A stretch of DNA of 64,000 bases from Actinacidiphila alni (lineage in GTDB: Bacteria > Actinomycetota > Actinomycetes > Streptomycetales > Streptomycetaceae), in NCBI RefSeq assembly GCF_900112845.1, contig NZ_FONG01000006.1:248001-312000 (forward strand). Direction: 5' to 3'. The notes beneath the pieces were generated by a model that worked only from the letters and a program-made list of their open reading frames with translations, made no database searches and was not told the origin of the DNA. This document shows, one piece after another, positions 15,303 to 22,925 of the stretch. Positions within the stretch are counted from its first letter, which is position 1, and the number at the start of each line of letters is the position of its first letter. Position numbers and translations under genes: made by a program.

Positions 15303-16079
15303 TCAGGACTCGACGGCGGGCGGCTGCCACAGGGTGCCGGTGACGGCGGCACCGGGCGGGGTGGGGGCCTCGGGGAGCTCGGGCCACGGCAGTTGCGCGG
15401 CGCGCAGGTCGTGGCGGACCCGCTTGGCGAGCTTGCGGGTGTCGCGGCGGTTCATCACGGCGCCGACGGCCGCGCCGACCATGAACGGCGTCAGGGTCGG
15501 CAGATTGCGCAGGGTGCGGCGCAGCAGGCGCTGCCGCATCTCCTTCTTCATGGTGCTGCCCAGGGCCACGTTGACCGTGGACAGTTTCAGTACGTCGATA
15601 CCGCGCTGCTCGGTCCAGGACCACAGATAGGCGGTGGCGCGCTCGCGGGCGCTGCCCGGCACGCGCAGTCCGTAGACCTCGTGCAGTTCGGCGATGAGTT
15701 TGTACTCGACCGCGGCGACGCCCAGCGTCTCGGCGGTCAGCTCGGCCGGCATGGCCGGCGGCGTCGGCAGCATCGCGGCGGCGCCCACACCGGCGCCGAC
15801 GGTCATGGTGCCCTTGACGGCGGTGGCGATCAGCCGGTCCGCGATGTCCTCCGGGCCGAGCCCGGGGAACTGCTCGCGCAGTGTCGCCAGGTCGCGTACC
15901 GGGATGCGCGGGGCGACCTCGATCAGCCGCTCGGCGACCGAGCCCATGCCCGCCATCGCCTTCCTGCCGCCGTAGCGCGCCCCGCTGCGCACTCCGCGTG
16001 CCCCACGTGCGGTCGTGGCCGCGAGCGAGGCCCTGCGGCCTCGCTCGTCGCCTTCTCGGCCGTCCTGCGAGCCGGTCAC
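15303..16079 (-). CDS. EcsC-like protein of unknown function
   Basis: This protein of up to 258 residues has amphipathic and hydrophobic stretches (GTMTVGAGVGAAAMLPTPPA and TLTPFMVGAAVGAVMNRRDT). The C-terminal pattern of Gly-rich hydrophobic segment, Asn-Arg-Arg-Asp-Thr and basic helix is typical of EcsC-type proteins. The function is unknown. The GTG at 16079 gives the longest form. An internal ATG at 15956 has AGGAAGG directly upstream and starts at MAGMGSVAERLIEVAPRIP, so the shorter 218-residue form is also plausible. It lies 12 bp behind the DUF4193 gene. Confidence 0.7.
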   Translation of the reverse strand: MTGSQDGREGDERGRRASLAATTARGARGVRSGARYGGRKAMAGMGSVAERLIEVAPRIPVRDLATLREQFPGLGPEDIADRLIATAVKGTMTVGAGVGAAAMLPTPPAMPAELTAETLGVAAVEYKLIAELHEVYGLRVPGSARERATAYLWSWTEQRGIDVLKLSTVNVALGSTMKKEMRQRLLRRTLRNLPTLTPFMVGAAVGAVMNRRDTRKLAKRVRHDLRAAQLPWPELPEAPTPPGAAVTGTLWQPPAVES

Positions 16080-16091
16080 GGCGCCCGCGGA

Positions 16092-16391
16092 TCAGGCCGC
16101 GCAGTCGCGGCAGATCGGATTCCCGTTCTTCTCCGACGCGAGCTGCGAACGGTGGTGCACGAGGAAGCAGCTCATGCAGGTGAACTCGTCGGCCTGCCGG
16201 GGCAGGACGCGGACCGACAGCTCCTCGTTGGAGAGGTCGGCGCCGGGCAGCTCAAGGGACTCGGCCTGGTCGAACTCGTCGACGTCCACCGCGGAGGTGG
16301 ACTTCTCGTTCCGCCGGGCCTTCAGTTCCTCGATGCTGTCTTCGTTGACGTCGTCGTCGGTCTTGCGTGGGGTGTCGTAATCCGTAGCCAT
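16092..16391 (-). CDS. DUF4193 zinc-ribbon-like protein
   Basis: This 99-residue acidic protein has an N-terminal disordered region (MATDYDTPRKTDDDVNED) and a C-terminal pair of Cys motifs, FTCMSCFLVHH and CRDCAA, which could bind zinc. DUF4193 is a small actinobacterial family of unknown function, and the sequence matches it along its whole length. GGGGGAGAGCGAAA precedes the ATG on the minus strand. Confidence 0.93.
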   Translation of the reverse strand: MATDYDTPRKTDDDVNEDSIEELKARRNEKSTSAVDVDEFDQAESLELPGADLSNEELSVRVLPRQADEFTCMSCFLVHHRSQLASEKNGNPICRDCAA

Positions 16392-16885
16392 TTTCGCTCT
16401 CCCCCTATGGGTGTCTGTGGTCTCTCCAGCGCACGTAACGCGCGGGAGGCCGGACTTGTGCCCGACCCGAGGCGGAGATTTTGCCTCACATCAAGGCCTG
16501 TTACTCAATCGACACCCAACCTCGCCCCCGAAGGGGTGAGTGCGCGGGTGGCCGATCGTCGTCCGCGACGGTCTGAAAGTCATATGTCGCGGATGTCATC
16601 ACGTGTACTTCCCGTGATCATGACCAGGGGAAACATGGATTTTCCGGTCTTTTTCCCAAAATCTTGATCACTGACTGTAGGCATACTTCCGATCACATGT
16701 GCGGTCGATCACAACGGTTCACGACAGGGCGCGGACCGAAAAATTTCTCGCACAGCGAACACGCGTCGGCCGTGCCGTGTCTGCCGGACGAAGCCGGAGT
16801 GACACGCTTCACAGCACTTCACGGCATTTCACCGCCCTGCCCCGCGCGATCACCACGCGGCACGGCGGATGGAACGCGGCGCACC
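16392..16885. other. Intergenic region between cutS and DUF4193
   Basis: These 494 bp have no convincing gene. They are less GC-rich than the surroundings around 16560-16760 and contain short TGATCA-like palindromes near 16613 and 16666. They must contain the DUF4193 promoter (minus strand) and the end of the cutRS transcript, but I could not place either with confidence. Confidence 0.5.
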
Positions 16886-18181
16886 CTACATCGGAATCGC
16901 GACCCGCATGACCAGGCCCCCGCCTTCGCGCGGCTCCGCCGCGATGGTGCCGCCGTGCGCCCGTGCCACCGAGCGCGCGATCGACAGTCCGAGTCCCACC
17001 CCCTTGTCGCTGCCGGTCCGCTCCGTACGCAGACGCCGGAAGGGCTCGAAAAGGTTGTCGACCTCGTAGGCCGGGACGACGGGACCGGTGTTGGACACCA
17101 CCAGCACCGCCTGGCCGCTCTCCACACCGGTGGCGACGTCCACCCAGCCGTCCTCCGCCACGTTGTACCGCACCGCGTTCTGCACCAGATTCAGCGCGAT
17201 CCGCTCCAGCAGCACGCCATTGCCCTGCACCACGGCGCCGTCCAGCCGGGAGCGCAGTTCCACGCCCTTGGCCTGCGCCTCGGTCCTGGTCTGGTCCAGC
17301 GCCTGGGAGGCCGCCTCGGCCAGATCGACGGCCTTGCGGTCCACGATCTCGTTCTCGCTGCGGGCGAGCAGCAGCAGGCCCTCCACGAGCTGTTCGCTGC
17401 GCTCGTTGGTGGACAGCAGCGTCTTGCCGAGCTGCTGGAGGTCCGCGGAGGCTTCCGGATCGGACAGCTGCACCTCCAGCAGCGTGCGGTTGATCGCCAG
17501 CGGGGTGCGCAGTTCGTGCGAGGCGTTGGCCACGAAGCGGCGCTGCGCGTCGAAGGAGCGCTCCAGCCGGTCCAGCATCCCGTCGAAGGTGTCGGCCAGT
17601 TCCTTCAGCTCGTCGTCCGGGCCGTCCAGCTCGATCCGGCGCTTGAGGTCGGAGCCGACCACCGCGCGGGCGGTCCTGGTGATCCGGCCGAGCGGCGAGA
17701 GCACCCGGCCGGCCATCACGTAGCCGAAGGCGAAGGCGACCACGGCAAGACCGATCAGCGCCAGCAGGGACCGCTTGAGCAGTTCGTTGAGCGCCTGCTC
17801 GCGCTGGGTCGCGGTGCAGCGCGCCAGCGTGGAGTTGAAGCTCTCCGAGGTGGTCGCGTTGATCAGGTCGGGGCATTTGTTGCTGACGATGCTGACCCGG
17901 CCGGTGGTCACGGTGAACAGCGGATCGGTGCCCAGGTGCAGGGCCTGCGCCGCGAGCATGTAGATGATCCACAGCAGCAGCACGCCCGCGATCAGGAACA
18001 TGCCGCCGTACAGCACCGTCAGCCGTATCCGGATGGTCGGGCGGAGCCAGGGCACCTGGCTCTCGCCCGGCAGCGGGTCCCACGGCGGCCTGGGCGGTGC
18101 CGGCGGGGTCGCGGGGGGCGGCGGCGAATCCGCGGGCCCGGAAGGGCCCGTGGGGCCCGAGGGGGAGGTCGAGGACGCCAC
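16886..18181 (-). CDS. cutS: CutS sensor histidine kinase
   Basis: This 431-residue membrane kinase has a Pro-rich cytoplasmic N-terminus, TM1 (TVLYGGMFLIAGVLLLWIIY), an extracytoplasmic loop of about 65 residues, TM2 (LLALIGLAVVAFAFGYVM), a HAMP domain, H-box NASHELRTPLAI and an HATPase with NLVQNAVRYN and GVGLGLSIARS. The loop contains exactly two cysteines, in SNKCPDLIN and LARCTATQ. This fits CutS, whose sensor loop carries a conserved Cys pair thought to report extracytoplasmic redox or disulfide status. Synteny with DUF4193, DUF3093 and dut supports cutRS. The GTG start is 5 bp after cutR. Confidence 0.88.
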   Translation of the reverse strand: MASSTSPSGPTGPSGPADSPPPPATPPAPPRPPWDPLPGESQVPWLRPTIRIRLTVLYGGMFLIAGVLLLWIIYMLAAQALHLGTDPLFTVTTGRVSIVSNKCPDLINATTSESFNSTLARCTATQREQALNELLKRSLLALIGLAVVAFAFGYVMAGRVLSPLGRITRTARAVVGSDLKRRIELDGPDDELKELADTFDGMLDRLERSFDAQRRFVANASHELRTPLAINRTLLEVQLSDPEASADLQQLGKTLLSTNERSEQLVEGLLLLARSENEIVDRKAVDLAEAASQALDQTRTEAQAKGVELRSRLDGAVVQGNGVLLERIALNLVQNAVRYNVAEDGWVDVATGVESGQAVLVVSNTGPVVPAYEVDNLFEPFRRLRTERTGSDKGVGLGLSIARSVARAHGGTIAAEPREGGGLVMRVAIPM

Positions 18182-18186
18182 GGGGA

Positions 18187-18840
18187 TCAGATCCGGTAGC
18201 CGGAGCCGGGCACGGTGACGATCACCGCGGGCTCACCGAGCTTGCGGCGCAGCGTCATGACGGTCACGCGCACCACATTGGTGAACGGGTCGGTGTTCTC
18301 GTCCCACGCCTTCTCCAGCAGCTGCTCCGCGGAGACCACCGAGCCCTCGCTGCGCATCAGCACCTCGAGGACGGCGAATTCCTTGGGCGCCAGGTGGATC
18401 TCGGTGCCGTCCCTGAAGACCTCGCGGCGGTTGGGGTCGAGCCTGATGCCGGAGCGCTCCAGGACCGGCGGCAGGGCCGCGGTCGTCCGGCGGCCCAGCG
18501 CGCGCACCCGGGCGGTCAGTTCGGTGAAGGCGAACGGCTTGGGCAGGTAGTCGTCGGCGCCCAGTTCCAGGCCCTCGACGCGGTCGCTGACGTCGCCGGC
18601 CGCGGTGAGCATCAGCACCCGGGTGGGCAGGCCCATCCCGACGATCTCCCGGCACACCTCGTCGCCGTGCACCACCGGCAGGTCGCGGTCCAGGACGACC
18701 ACGTCGTAGTCGTTGACCCCGATCCGCTCCAGGGCGGCGCCGCCGTCGTAGACCACATCGACGGCCATGGCCTCGCGGCGCAGCCCGGTGGCTACCGCAT
18801 CGGCGAGCAGTTGCTCGTCCTCGACGACCAGTACGCGCAA
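18187..18840 (-). CDS. cutR: CutR response regulator (OmpR family)
   Basis: This 217-residue regulator partners CutS. The receiver domain reads RVLVVEDEQLLADAVATGL with phospho-acceptor Asp in VVLDRDLPVVHGDE and Lys in YLPKPFAF. The C-terminal winged helix has EIHLAPKEFAVLEVLM and the recognition helix TNVVRVTVMTLRRKLG. I chose TTG 18840 because AAGGA lies 9 nt upstream and the receiver begins there. The length equals that expected for CutR. It is transcribed away from the small gene at 19145 across a 304-bp region with several repeats. Confidence 0.9.
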   Translation of the reverse strand: MRVLVVEDEQLLADAVATGLRREAMAVDVVYDGGAALERIGVNDYDVVVLDRDLPVVHGDEVCREIVGMGLPTRVLMLTAAGDVSDRVEGLELGADDYLPKPFAFTELTARVRALGRRTTAALPPVLERSGIRLDPNRREVFRDGTEIHLAPKEFAVLEVLMRSEGSVVSAEQLLEKAWDENTDPFTNVVRVTVMTLRRKLGEPAVIVTVPGSGYRI

Positions 18841-18965
18841 GGCGCTTTTCCTTCCAGGAGCGGGGGGACACGTGCGGTCCGGCGGCGGCGCGGGGCCGGC
18901 CGGGGCAAGGCACGCGGGAACGGCATGAGCTGTGCGAATGCTCCCCCATCCTGCACCGGAAGACC

Positions 18966-18980
18966 GTAAATCGGCGGTAA
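18966..18980. promoter_or_regulatory. Direct repeat upstream of cutR (candidate CutR site)
   Basis: GTAAATCGGCGGTAA contains two GTAA cores spaced 11 bp, the arrangement expected for a head-to-tail OmpR-family dimer. It lies about 125 bp upstream of the cutR start. Autoregulation is inferred. Confidence 0.4.
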
Positions 18981-18993
18981 GGGAGCCGACGGC

Positions 18994-19022
18994 GGAATTT
19001 CCTCCTGCCGAGGGAGGTTTCC
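18994..19022. repeat. Imperfect inverted repeat in cutR leader region
   Basis: GGAA, TTTCC, CCTCC and GGAGG elements are arranged as a near-palindrome: CCTCC at 19001-19005, GGAGG at 19013-19017, with GGAA and TTTCC outside. It could be an operator or a hairpin in either divergent transcript. Confidence 0.3.
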
Positions 19023-19072
19023 GCTCCGGAAAGCGTGGGGATGACGACTGCACACCCACCCACCACGCCTCG

Positions 19073-19121
19073 CCACGCGTTTCCCTTCGCGTGGTGACCG
19101 GCTTGACACACCCCGTGTCAA
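19073..19121. promoter_or_regulatory. Two palindromes before the small gene at 19145
   Basis: CCACGCG and CGCGTGG (19073-19094, 8-bp spacer) are followed by TTGACAC and GTGTCAA (19103-19121, 5-bp spacer). Both pairs of arms are perfect. The second starts with a consensus -35 hexamer TTGACA and ends 24 bp before the ATG, so a dimer bound there would block or recruit polymerase. Confidence 0.45.
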
Positions 19122-19144
19122 CGACGACGACGAGGGGGCGCCTG

Positions 19145-19333
19145 ATGGACGCGTTCACCACCGGAATCCTGCAACGCATACGGAGCACCGAGTCCGATCT
19201 GCGGCGAGCCCGGGAGACGGGCGACGACTTCCTCGCGGACGTCGAACTGGCGGAGCTCGAAGACCTCCGCCGGCTCGCCTCCGAGAACGGCGTACGTGTC
19301 GAGACCGTGGACGTACGGCCGAAGGTCGCCTGA
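19145..19333 (+). CDS. Small helical protein divergent from cutR
   Basis: This 62-residue protein starts MDAFTTGILQRIRSTESDLR and continues with heptad-like charged helix (ETGDDFLADVELAELEDLRR), then a short basic end. It has no Cys, signal peptide or membrane segment. The ATG has GAGGGGGCG just upstream. It is a plausible conserved Streptomyces hypothetical of helical hairpin type; its function is unknown. The divergent arrangement with cutR and the palindromes between them suggest regulation linked to CutRS or to a separate repressor. Confidence 0.75.
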   Translation: MDAFTTGILQRIRSTESDLRRARETGDDFLADVELAELEDLRRLASENGVRVETVDVRPKVA

Positions 19334-19359
19334 TCCGCTTCGGCCGACCCACGAGCCGC

Positions 19360-19392
19360 ACGCCCCGGACACCTGCACAGGTGCCGGGGCGT
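19360..19392. terminator. Bidirectional terminator
   Basis: ACGCCCCGG...CCGGGGCGT arms enclose an ACCTG/CAGGT inner stem, with one bulged base. It lies between the convergent small gene (ends 19333) and the inositol monophosphatase gene (ends 19458). Confidence 0.7.
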
Positions 19393-19457
19393 TCGTATGT
19401 CTACGCGCGGATAACCGCAGGGTGGGCGGCCGCGGGTGGCAGCGGCCCGGGCGGGAC

Positions 19458-20276
19458 TCAGTCGTGCCAGGCGCCGAGCCCCTCCAGCCGCTCCTGGAGG
19501 GGCTCGAAGAGCCCGGGCGGGGCCGCGATGGTCAGCTCGCCCGAGGCGGCGGCTCCGGGCCGTCCACCGGTCAGCGCGCCCGCCTCCCGGGCGAACAGCG
19601 CCCCGGCCGCCAGGTCCCAGGGGTTCAGGCCGCGCTCGAAGTACGCGTCGAGCCGCCCGCAGCCCACGTCGGCCAGGTCGATGGCGGCCGAGCCGCCGCG
19701 CCGGATGTCGCGGACCGTGGGCAGCAGCTCCGCGACCACCGCGGCCTGGGCGGCGCGCCGCTCGGCGAGATAGCCGAAGCCGGTGCCGACAAGGGCGTGC
19801 GAGAACTCCGGCGCGGGCCGGCAGTGGGCCGGCTCGCCGTTGACGAAGGCGCCGCCGCCGCGGAAGGCCCGGTAGGTCTCGCCGCGCATCGGCGCCTCCA
19901 CCACGCCGGCCACCACCTCGCCGTCCACCTCGGCGGCGATGCTGACCGCCCAGGACGGCAGGCCGTAGAGGTAGTTCACCGTGCCGTCGAGCGGATCGAT
20001 CACCCAGCGCACCCCGCTGCTGCCCTCGGCGCTCGCGCCCTCCTCGCCGAGGAAGCCGTCGTCGGGGCGCCGGCCGGCGATGAAGGTGGTGATCAGCTTC
20101 TCGGCCGCGATGTCCATCTCGGTGACGACGTCGATCGGGCTGGTCTTGGTGGCGGCCACGCCGAGGTCGGCGGGGCGGCCGTCGCGCAGCAGCTCACCGG
20201 CCCTGCGGGCCGCTTCGAGGGCGATCTCCAGCAGGTCGGCGGGCTCGGGCGCGGTGGCGGGGTGGGCGGTGCTCAA
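19458..20276 (-). CDS. Inositol monophosphatase family protein
   Basis: This 272-residue Mg2+-dependent sugar-phosphatase has the metal-binding motifs GEEGAS, WVIDPLDGTVNYLYG and the C-terminal GLNPWDLAAGALFAREAGA. Substrates may include inositol-1-phosphate, histidinol phosphate or other small phosphates. The TTG start (MSTAHPATAPEPADLLEI) is supported by GAGGAG 8 nt upstream, while the open frame continues far upstream without relevant homology. It lies 11 bp behind hemH and is probably co-transcribed. Confidence 0.9.
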   Translation of the reverse strand: MSTAHPATAPEPADLLEIALEAARRAGELLRDGRPADLGVAATKTSPIDVVTEMDIAAEKLITTFIAGRRPDDGFLGEEGASAEGSSGVRWVIDPLDGTVNYLYGLPSWAVSIAAEVDGEVVAGVVEAPMRGETYRAFRGGGAFVNGEPAHCRPAPEFSHALVGTGFGYLAERRAAQAAVVAELLPTVRDIRRGGSAAIDLADVGCGRLDAYFERGLNPWDLAAGALFAREAGALTGGRPGAAASGELTIAAPPGLFEPLQERLEGLGAWHD

Positions 20277-20287
20277 CTCGGGGCTCC

Positions 20288-21421
20288 TCAGTCGGTTCCG
20301 GCGGCGGCGGGCAGCGGCGTCCTGGCCGGGCAGCAGCCGGCGGGGCAGATGTCGTGGCTCGGGCCGAGCGCGCCCAGGGCGCAGCGCTCGGGGGTGCGGC
20401 CGCGTTCGGTGGCGGCGCGCTCCAGCACCAGGTCGCGGACGGCGGCGGCGAACCGCGGGTCGGACCCCACGGTCGCGGCCCTGCTCACCGGCAGCCCCAG
20501 TTCCGCGGCCTTGGCGACGGCCTCGGTGTCCAGGTCGTACTTCACCTCCATGTGGTCGGAGACGAAGCCGATCGGCACCATGACGACGGCGGGCGCGCCC
20601 TGCGCGTGCGCGTCCGCGAGGTGGTCGCAGATGTCGGGTTCGAGCCAGGGGATGTGCGGGGCGCCGCTGCGCGACTGGTAGACCAGCTCCCAGGGCAGGC
20701 CGGCGCCGGTCGCGGCGCGGACCGCGTCGGCGATCACCCGGGCGGTGTCCAGGTGCTGCGCGACGTAGGCGCCGCCCTCGCCGTGCCCGGGCACCGGGCC
20801 CGAGGTGTCGGCGGCGGCGGTCGGGATGGAGTGCGTGGTGAAGGCGAGCCGGGCGCCGGCGCGGACGTCCTCGGGCAGCGCGGCGAGCGCGGCGAGGGTC
20901 GCGTCGACCATCGGCTCGACGAAGCCCGGGTGGTTGAAGTAGTGCCGCAGTTTGTCCACCCGCGGCACCGGGCGGCCCTCCTCGGCGAGCGCGGCCAGCG
21001 ACGCGGCCAGGTTCTCGCGGTACTGCCGGCAGCCGGAGTACGAGGCGTAGGCGCTGGTGGCCAGCACCAGGACGCGGCGGTGGCCGGCGTCGGAGATCTC
21101 CCGCAGGGTGTCGGTGAGATACGGCGCCCAGTTGCGGTTGCCCCAGTAGACGGGCAGGTCGAGGCCGTGCTCGGCGAAGTCCTTGCGGATCGCGTGCAGC
21201 AGCTCGCGGTTCTGCGCGTTGATCGGGCTGACACCGCCGAACAGGAAGTAGTGCTGCCCGACCTCCTTCAGCCGCTCTCTGGGGATGCCCCGGCCGCGGG
21301 TGACGTTCTCCAGGAAGGGCACGACGTCGTCGGGTCCTTCGGGGCCGCCGAAGGAGAGCAGCAGCAGGGCGTCGTACGGGCCCGCTTCGTGGGGGTCGTG
21401 CTGGGGTGGCTGATCGGACAT
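20288..21421 (-). CDS. hemH: Ferrochelatase (coproporphyrin III type)
   Basis: This 377-residue enzyme inserts Fe2+ into the porphyrin. In actinobacteria this step normally acts on coproporphyrin III, in the coproheme route (CpfC). Visible motifs are [14 protein letters not shown] near the N-terminus, the catalytic His in AFTTHSIP, and the second metal-binding region [12 protein letters not shown] with its Glu. The C-terminus has clustered cysteines (CALG and CPAGCCPA), which could ligate a [2Fe-2S] cluster as in other actinobacterial ferrochelatases. ATG 21421 begins [20 protein letters not shown]. Confidence 0.95.
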   Translation of the reverse strand: MSDQPPQHDPHEAGPYDALLLLSFGGPEGPDDVVPFLENVTRGRGIPRERLKEVGQHYFLFGGVSPINAQNRELLHAIRKDFAEHGLDLPVYWGNRNWAPYLTDTLREISDAGHRRVLVLATSAYASYSGCRQYRENLAASLAALAEEGRPVPRVDKLRHYFNHPGFVEPMVDATLAALAALPEDVRAGARLAFTTHSIPTAAADTSGPVPGHGEGGAYVAQHLDTARVIADAVRAATGAGLPWELVYQSRSGAPHIPWLEPDICDHLADAHAQGAPAVVMVPIGFVSDHMEVKYDLDTEAVAKAAELGLPVSRAATVGSDPRFAAAVRDLVLERAATERGRTPERCALGALGPSHDICPAGCCPARTPLPAAAGTD

Positions 21422-21482
21422 GCCATCGATCCTGCCACCCCCGGCCCGCCGGGCCGCGCTCCGCCTCCCTGGTCCGGCCGCC

Positions 21483-21607
21483 GTGGCGGGTCGGGTACGC
21501 CCGGGTGGTGGCGGGAACCGGTGGGCACGCGCTAAGTGGCGTCCGGTGGGCACGCTCCGATGTGGCGTCCGGTGCGCCCGGCAGGTGGCGAAAACCGGTT
21601 GCGAGCG
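21483..21607. repeat. Five imperfect ~25-bp tandem repeats between hemH and MFS gene
   Basis: Related units begin at about 21483, 21508, 21536, 21562 and 21585, each starting GTGGCG and containing CCGGTG or a variant, then (C/G)GC-rich sequence. Units 3 and 4 share GTGGCGTCCGGTG exactly. The array fills the region upstream of the divergent hemH and MFS genes, where iterated operator sites would sit. Confidence 0.5.
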
Positions 21608-21674
21608 CTCGTAAGCTGTATCCGCCAGCTACGTTCCTTACCGACCATGCGGCGAAACCGCCGGGGAGCGCCCC

Positions 21675-22925
21675 TTGTCCAGCCCGTACCGCGCGATCTT
21701 CGCCGCGCCCGGAACCAAGGCGTTCTCCGCCGCCGGCCTGATCGGACGGATGCCGCTGTCGATGATGGGCATCGGCATCGTGACGATGATCTCGCAGGTC
21801 ACCGGCCGGTACGGGCTCGCGGGCGCGCTCGCCGCCGCGCTGGCGCTGTCGGGCGCGGCGATCGGGCCGCAGATCTCCCGGCTGGTCGACCGCTACGGGC
21901 AGCGGCGGGTGCTGCGCCCGGCGACCGCCGTGACGGTGGTGTCGGTGGCCGCGCTGCTGATCGGGGTGCGGGCCGGGGCGCCGGACTGGACGTATTTCGT
22001 CTGCGTGGTCGGCGCGGGCTGCACCCCGAGCCTGGGCGCCATGGTGCGGGCCCGCTGGTCGCGGATCCACCGCGGTTCCCCCGAACTCCTGCACACCGCC
22101 TACTCCTTCGAGTCGGTGGTCGACGAGGTCGTCTTCATCCTCGGGCCGATCCTGTCGATCGGCCTGTGCACGGTCTGGTTCGCCGAGGCCGGGCCGCTGC
22201 TGGCCGCCGCCTTCCTGGCCGTCGGCGTCCTGCTGCTGACCGCGCAGCACGCCACCGAGCCGCCGCCGCACCCGCGCGACCACGCCGACCGTTCGGTGCT
22301 GCGCGAGCCGGGGTTGCGGGTGCTCACCGCGGTCTTCGTCGGCACGGGTTCGCTGTTCGGCGCGGTGGACGTGGCCACGGTCGCCTTCGCGGACGAGCGC
22401 GGGCACAAGGCCCTGGCCAGTCTGGTGCTGGCGACGTACGCCCTCGGGTCGTGCCTGGCGGGCCTGGTGTTCGGGCTGCTGACCCCGCGCGGCACGGCGA
22501 CCGGCAGGTTCCTGCTGGGCATCGGGCTGATGACTGTGAGTATGATCCCGCCACTACTGGTCGGAAACTTGCCGTTTCTGGCCGTGGCGCTGTTCTTCTC
22601 GGGCCTGACCATCGCTCCGACGATGGTGACCGCGATGGGCCTGGTCGAAGGGTTGGTACCGCGGGCGAAACTGACCGAGGGCATCACGTGGACCTCCACG
22701 GGGATGGCGGTCGGGGTCGCCGTCGGGGCCTCGGTGGCGGGTCGGGTGATCGACGCGCACGGGGCATCGGCGGCCTTCGCGGTGCCCGCCGCCTCGGCGG
22801 TCCTCGCCGTGGCGGTGGCGTTTCTCGGGTACCGCCGGCTGCGGCCGGCGCCGGAGCGGGAGGGGCCGCGCGGTGAGCACGACGGGCAGCACGACAAGCA
22901 GGACCGCCGAGAAGGCGTGGCGTAA
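21675..22925 (+). CDS. MFS transporter
   Basis: This 416-residue 12-helix major facilitator protein has the DRxGxRR-like loop VDRYGQRRVL between helices 2 and 3 and regularly spaced hydrophobic segments throughout, with a charged C-terminal tail rich in His/Asp/Arg. It is probably a drug- or metabolite-proton antiporter; the substrate is unknown. The TTG start at 21675 has GGGGAG nearby. The end overlaps the next gene by 53 bp, which implies translational coupling. Confidence 0.88.
   Translation: MSSPYRAIFAAPGTKAFSAAGLIGRMPLSMMGIGIVTMISQVTGRYGLAGALAAALALSGAAIGPQISRLVDRYGQRRVLRPATAVTVVSVAALLIGVRAGAPDWTYFVCVVGAGCTPSLGAMVRARWSRIHRGSPELLHTAYSFESVVDEVVFILGPILSIGLCTVWFAEAGPLLAAAFLAVGVLLLTAQHATEPPPHPRDHADRSVLREPGLRVLTAVFVGTGSLFGAVDVATVAFADERGHKALASLVLATYALGSCLAGLVFGLLTPRGTATGRFLLGIGLMTVSMIPPLLVGNLPFLAVALFFSGLTIAPTMVTAMGLVEGLVPRAKLTEGITWTSTGMAVGVAVGASVAGRVIDAHGASAAFAVPAASAVLAVAVAFLGYRRLRPAPEREGPRGEHDGQHDKQDRREGVA

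Noticed and set aside
16699..16911. Small plus-strand ORF between cutS and DUF4193
   Set aside because: No ribosome binding site, random-looking Thr/Arg/Ser composition and overlap with the cutS end.
19458..22406. A 980-codon open frame on the minus strand running through the MFS, hemH and phosphatase genes
   Set aside because: Only its last 272 codons encode a recognisable protein (inositol monophosphatase). The rest is a GC-biased shadow of hemH and the MFS gene, which have clear domains in other frames.
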